The notes below the pieces were generated by a model. It ran no database searches. It was given only the letters and a program-made list of their open reading frames with translations, and had not been told where the DNA came from. 64,000 nt of DNA. Source: Sphingobium lactosutens DS20 (lineage in GTDB: Bacteria; Pseudomonadota; Alphaproteobacteria; Sphingomonadales; Sphingomonadaceae). The stretch lies in NCBI RefSeq assembly GCF_000445105.1, contig NZ_ATDP01000103.1:124001-188000 (forward strand), in the 5' to 3' direction. Below are positions 61,014-64,000 of the stretch, in pieces; the first letter of the stretch is position 1; every line of letters begins with the position of its first letter. The position numbers and the translations under genes were made by a program.

Positions 61014-61757
61014 TCAGGCCGCCTCAGACAGCCCTTCCAGTGCAGCCATGTTCACCGGCCGCACGCCGCGTCGCCCGACCAAGTCGATGAAGCCGTCACG
61101 TTTCATCTCGGTCAGCTGCCGGGAGACCGTTTCAATGGTAATGCCCAGAATGTCGGCGATCTGCTGCCGCGACAGCGGGAGCGCGATCACGCCGTCCCTG
61201 TCCGCGTGCAGCCGCCGGCTCATGTCGAGGAGGAAAGTGGCGACTTTCTCCCGCGCAGACTTGCGGCCCAGCAGGAGCATCCAGGCGCGGGTCCGGTCGA
61301 GATCATCCAGCGTTCGTTGCAACAAGCGATGCTGCAATTCCCCGTGCCGCATGGCGAAACCATCGAAACCGCCACGCGGGAAAAGACACAGCCGCGCGTT
61401 GGTCAACGCCGTAACACTATGCGGCGTTCGTGCGCCGAAAGGGCGGCCGATGAAGTCGGCGGCATAGACGACGCCGACAATCTGCTCGCGCCCGTCACCC
61501 GTGGATGTGGCGAGCTTCAGCGTGCCTTCAATCACATTGGCGACGACCATGCTATCGTCCCCTTCCCACATAACGGTTTGACCGGCCTGCAAAGTGACCC
61601 GCCGTCCCAGGCGGCTCAGCGCATCGCGATCACCTTCGTTAAGGTCCGCGCAGATGGCACGGTCGCGGACGACGCAAGCGTTGCAGCACTGGCTGCCGCA
61701 GGATCGTGCCGGGGTCGAGAAGGCGCCATTTTGCGTCATGTCAAATCGCATATCCAT
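61014..61757 (-). CDS. fnr: Fnr/FnrN-type oxygen-responsive regulator (Crp family)
   Basis: 247 residues from the ATG at 61757; ATGs at 61751 and 61739 are alternatives. The N-terminus has CGSQCCNACVVRDRAIC; within it C-x2-C-x7-C is the FnrN/FnrL spacing, and a fourth Cys follows in NARLCLFPRG about 88 residues later, so an O2-labile [4Fe-4S] cluster is likely. cNMP-binding fold in the middle, then HTH LSRQQIADILGITIETVSRQLTEM (core E-x-x-S-R). Expected to activate the adjacent cco operon at low O2. Probably under FixLJ control. Confidence 0.9.
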   Translation of the reverse strand: MDMRFDMTQNGAFSTPARSCGSQCCNACVVRDRAICADLNEGDRDALSRLGRRVTLQAGQTVMWEGDDSMVVANVIEGTLKLATSTGDGREQIVGVVYAADFIGRPFGARTPHSVTALTNARLCLFPRGGFDGFAMRHGELQHRLLQRTLDDLDRTRAWMLLLGRKSAREKVATFLLDMSRRLHADRDGVIALPLSRQQIADILGITIETVSRQLTEMKRDGFIDLVGRRGVRPVNMAALEGLSEAA

Positions 61758-61888
61758 GCCGCTGGATGACGAGAGCGCAGGCCGCGACCTATCCGTAAAT
61801 GTCCCTATCGGTGGGCGGCGTCGAAGGAATGAAACTGGAAATTGCGTGTCAGGCTTCACTCATCAAGCTGATGATTTCTTCGCCTCCT

Positions 61889-62494
61889 CTATCCGGCATG
61901 AAAGGCGATACGCAGCGCCTCAGCCAGACTCTTCACCCTCAGCTTTTGCATCAGGTTGGCACGGTGAATTTCCACTGTCCTGGGACTGATCCCCAGATCG
62001 TAGGCGATGCTCTTATTGGGCAGGCCCTGCACGAGCCCGTCCAGCACGTCGCGTTCGCGATCCGTCAGCACGTTGAGCCGCGCCCGCGCCTCCTCAGCGC
62101 GCGCGATGGCGCCGCGTTCCGCCAGGGACAGCGCCTTGGCGGCCTCGATACAGGCAAGCAGCGCTGCCTTCTCAAAGGGCTTTTCGATGAAGTCGCTGGC
62201 GCCCGTCTTCATCGCCGCGACCGCCATGTCGACATCGCCATGGCCGGTCATGATTACGACCGGCAGGGTAATGCCGCGCGCGCGCAGTTCCCGCTGCACC
62301 TCCAGCCCGTCAATGTCGGGCATGCGCACGTCGAGCAGCACACAGCCGCGCGGCAGCGTGCCCGCCTCCTTCAGGAACTCCAGACCGCCCGCGAACAGGC
62401 GCACGGCATAGCCGCTGGTCCGGAGCATGAAGGACAGCGAGCGGCGGATCGCCTCGTCATCGTCCACGACATAGATGATGTAGGGTTCGCTCAT
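61889..62494 (-). CDS. fixJ: FixJ-type response regulator
   Basis: 201 residues. Receiver domain with phospho-acceptor Asp55 in CVLLDVRMPDIDGL and acidic DDD near residue 11; C-terminal LuxR-type HTH LTDRERDVLDGLVQGLPNKS, then IAYDLGISPRTVEIHRANLM. Partner of the FixL kinase 15 bases upstream. Activates fixK/fnr-type genes under microoxic conditions in related bacteria. Confidence 0.92.
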   Translation of the reverse strand: MSEPYIIYVVDDDEAIRRSLSFMLRTSGYAVRLFAGGLEFLKEAGTLPRGCVLLDVRMPDIDGLEVQRELRARGITLPVVIMTGHGDVDMAVAAMKTGASDFIEKPFEKAALLACIEAAKALSLAERGAIARAEEARARLNVLTDRERDVLDGLVQGLPNKSIAYDLGISPRTVEIHRANLMQKLRVKSLAEALRIAFHAG

Positions 62495-62509
62495 GCCGGT
62501 CTTCCGTTG

Positions 62510-63655
62510 CTAGTCCGCGGCGTCCAGGGTGAAATGGAAGGCGGTGCCGCCCCATTGCGACGGCGTGGCCCAGATGCGGCCGCCATGCCCCTCCACGATG
62601 GTCTGGCTGATCGAGAGGCCGAGGCCCATCCCCTGCGCTTTGGTGGTGGTGAAGGGGGTGAAGAGGGTGCGCGACATTTCCGGGTCCAGTCCCGGCCCGC
62701 TATCGGCGACAACGACCTCCACACGGCCGTTCTCCGTCGGGTTGGCAGTCAGGCGCAGAATGCGCGCGGGGCAGTTCTGCATCGCCTCTACCGCATTCTT
62801 GACCAGGTTGATGATCACCTGCTGGAGTTGCACCCGGTTGACCAGCACCTTGTCCACCTGCCGGTCGACGGCGATGTCCATATCGATGCCCCGGCTGTCC
62901 ACACCGATAAAGGCCAGCGCGACGCCCTCTGCAAGAACGCCGCGCAGCGCCTCGGGCCGGCGCAGGGTTTCGCCCTGCCGGATGAATTCGCGCAGCGACC
63001 GGATGATCTCCCCCGCGCGGAGAGCTTGGCCGGCACTTTCGGCCATCGCCTCGTGCAGCATGTCGCGATCGACCGGGCCTTCGGCGTCCAGCAGGTCGCG
63101 CCCTGCCTCCATATAGTTGGCGATCGCGGTCAGCGGCTGGTTCAGCTCGTGCGCGAGGGCGGAGGCCAGTGTGCCCATTGCGGTCAGGCGGCTGGCATGG
63201 GCCAGTTCCGCCTGGAGATCGGCGACACGCCGCTCCGCCTGCTGCCGTTCGGTGAGATCGCGGATGAAGCCGGTGAATAGCCGCCGCGTCCCGTCGTTCA
63301 CCTCGCCCACTGACAGTTCGATGGGGAAAGTGGACCCGTCCCGCCGCCGCGCGCTGGTCAGCCGTCCTATGCCGATGATCCGTTTTTCGCCCGTCGTCAG
63401 ATAATGGCCGATATAGCCGTCGTGCCGCTCCCGATCCGGGGATGGCATCAGCATCGAGATATTCTCGCCCAGCACATCGCTTTCGGCATATTGAAACATG
63501 CGCTGCGCCGCCGCGCCGAAGGACACGATGCGCCCTGCCATGTCGATGACGATCAGCGCATCGGGCACGGTCGCCAGGATCGATCCCAGGAGGGCCTGCT
63601 CCAAGCTGTGCGCGCGCGCGCTCAGCCCGTCCGTTTCGTCATCCGCCACCGCCAT
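62510..63655 (-). CDS. fixL: FixL-type haem-PAS oxygen-sensor histidine kinase
   Basis: 381 residues, no membrane segment. PAS domain (about 15-135) contains [20 protein letters not shown], then KRIIGIGRL: His78 aligns with the proximal haem His200 of Bradyrhizobium FixL and Arg98 with the O2-contacting Arg220. HisKA phospho-His159 in [16 protein letters not shown]; HATPase N box [11 protein letters not shown] and G boxes [22 protein letters not shown]2 binding turns the kinase off. Operon with fixJ. Confidence 0.93.
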   Translation of the reverse strand: MAVADDETDGLSARAHSLEQALLGSILATVPDALIVIDMAGRIVSFGAAAQRMFQYAESDVLGENISMLMPSPDRERHDGYIGHYLTTGEKRIIGIGRLTSARRRDGSTFPIELSVGEVNDGTRRLFTGFIRDLTERQQAERRVADLQAELAHASRLTAMGTLASALAHELNQPLTAIANYMEAGRDLLDAEGPVDRDMLHEAMAESAGQALRAGEIIRSLREFIRQGETLRRPEALRGVLAEGVALAFIGVDSRGIDMDIAVDRQVDKVLVNRVQLQQVIINLVKNAVEAMQNCPARILRLTANPTENGRVEVVVADSGPGLDPEMSRTLFTPFTTTKAQGMGLGLSISQTIVEGHGGRIWATPSQWGGTAFHFTLDAAD

Positions 63656-63675
63656 GCCGCGACCATGCCGCCCTT

Positions 63676-64000
63676 TCAGTGCGCCAGCAAGAGCGGGACG
63701 GGCGCGTCGCGCAGCAGGCGGCGGGTTACGCCGCCAAACACCGTTTCGCGCAACCGGCTATGGCCGTATGCGCCCATGACGATCCAATCGATCGCTAGGT
63801 CGCCCACGACGCGCAGCAGCGCCTCGTCAACAGTTTGCTCCTGCCGCGGCCAGCTACGCAATTCGGCCTCGATGCCATGGCGGGACAGATATTCCAGCGC
63901 GTCAGTGGCCGGCAAGACATCCTTCCCGCCCTCCTCGATCGTCACGACCAGCACCGCATCCGCCAGTTTGAGGAGCGGAACGGCGGAGCGGAGCGCAGCG
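63676..64000 (-). CDS. Universal stress protein (UspA family), C-terminal part
   Basis: The last 107 codons; the start is beyond the right edge. [22 protein letters not shown], then [17 protein letters not shown] is the C-terminal Usp ATP-binding motif (G-x2-G-x9-G-S/T). The upstream frame ([20 protein letters not shown]) continues without stop to the edge. UspA genes are frequent neighbours of FixLJ/Fnr/cbb3 genes and are induced at low O2. Confidence 0.88.
   Translation of the reverse strand, partial: AALRSAVPLLKLADAVLVVTIEEGGKDVLPATDALEYLSRHGIEAELRSWPRQEQTVDEALLRVVGDLAIDWIVMGAYGHSRLRETVFGGVTRRLLRDAPVPLLLAH

Noticed and set aside
61840..61870. TTGATGAGT upstream of fnr as an Fnr autoregulation site
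   Set aside because: Only the left half matches; the right half keeps 2 of 5 bases.
1..64000. CRISPR arrays, complete tRNA or rRNA genes, plasmid or chromosome origins
   Set aside because: Looked for regularly spaced repeats and tRNA/rRNA signatures by eye; nothing apart from the tRNA-Ser 3' fragment was found. A tRNAscan or minced run would settle this.

Overview
The window looks like a GC-rich alphaproteobacterial chromosome, most likely a sphingomonad (Sphingobium, Novosphingobium or Sphingopyxis type). The pointers are a large TonB receptor heading an aromatic-type catabolic operon, a trb conjugation cluster ending in DUF2274, DUF736 and AlpA genes, a bacterial alternative oxidase, and FixL/FixJ plus an Fnr-type regulator beside a cbb3 oxidase operon. 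This placement is inferred from gene content and is not proved.

Layout. 1-5.7 kb: housekeeping genes (ComM/YifB fragment, rlmE, ppx/gppA) and a trypsin-like serine protease autotransporter. 6.0-6.7 kb: a 3' fragment of a tRNA-Ser gene and the wreck of an ISL3-type insertion sequence. 6.8-17.4 kb: a catabolic module. A leftward operon (TonB receptor, unknown secreted protein, ketopantoate-reductase-family dehydrogenase, ThDP-dependent decarboxylase-like enzyme, MFS transporter, then a MarR regulator) faces an aldehyde dehydrogenase across a perfect 46-bp palindrome. A broken Gfo/Idh/MocA gene follows. 17.4-30.2 kb: a leftward type IV secretion/conjugation block (traG, copG, trbBCDEJLFGI, DUF2274, DUF736, alpA) with no relaxase and no integrase. 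30.3-32 kb: a PaaI-type thioesterase and a MASE1 pseudogene.

32-44.8 kb: a complete assimilatory nitrate block on the minus strand: nasT-nasS, a nitrate transporter with an outer-membrane porin, nirB-nirD-nasA, a siroheme methyltransferase (cobA), moeA and mobA. Both structural operons are preceded by leader RNAs with paired hexaloop hairpins (A at loop position 1, G at 4) whose second hairpin overlaps the 5' arm of an intrinsic terminator. This is the expected target of the ANTAR antiterminator NasT.

45-49.3 kb: a nitric-oxide defence operon (truncated haemoglobin, alternative oxidase, DUF1971 protein, flavohaemoglobin, HPP-CBS membrane protein) divergent from an NsrR-type Rrf2 repressor, with two NsrR-like dyads between them. 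49.3-53.1 kb: a small tyrosine recombinase and a diguanylate cyclase pseudogene. 53.2-64 kb: an oxygen-responsive respiratory block on the minus strand: uspA, fixL, fixJ, an Fnr-type regulator, ccoNOQP and the assembly genes ccoGHIS. The short ccoQ and ccoS genes are annotated here.

Together the right half is a low-oxygen, nitrate and NO response region, and the left half is a mobile accessory region inserted beside core genes.
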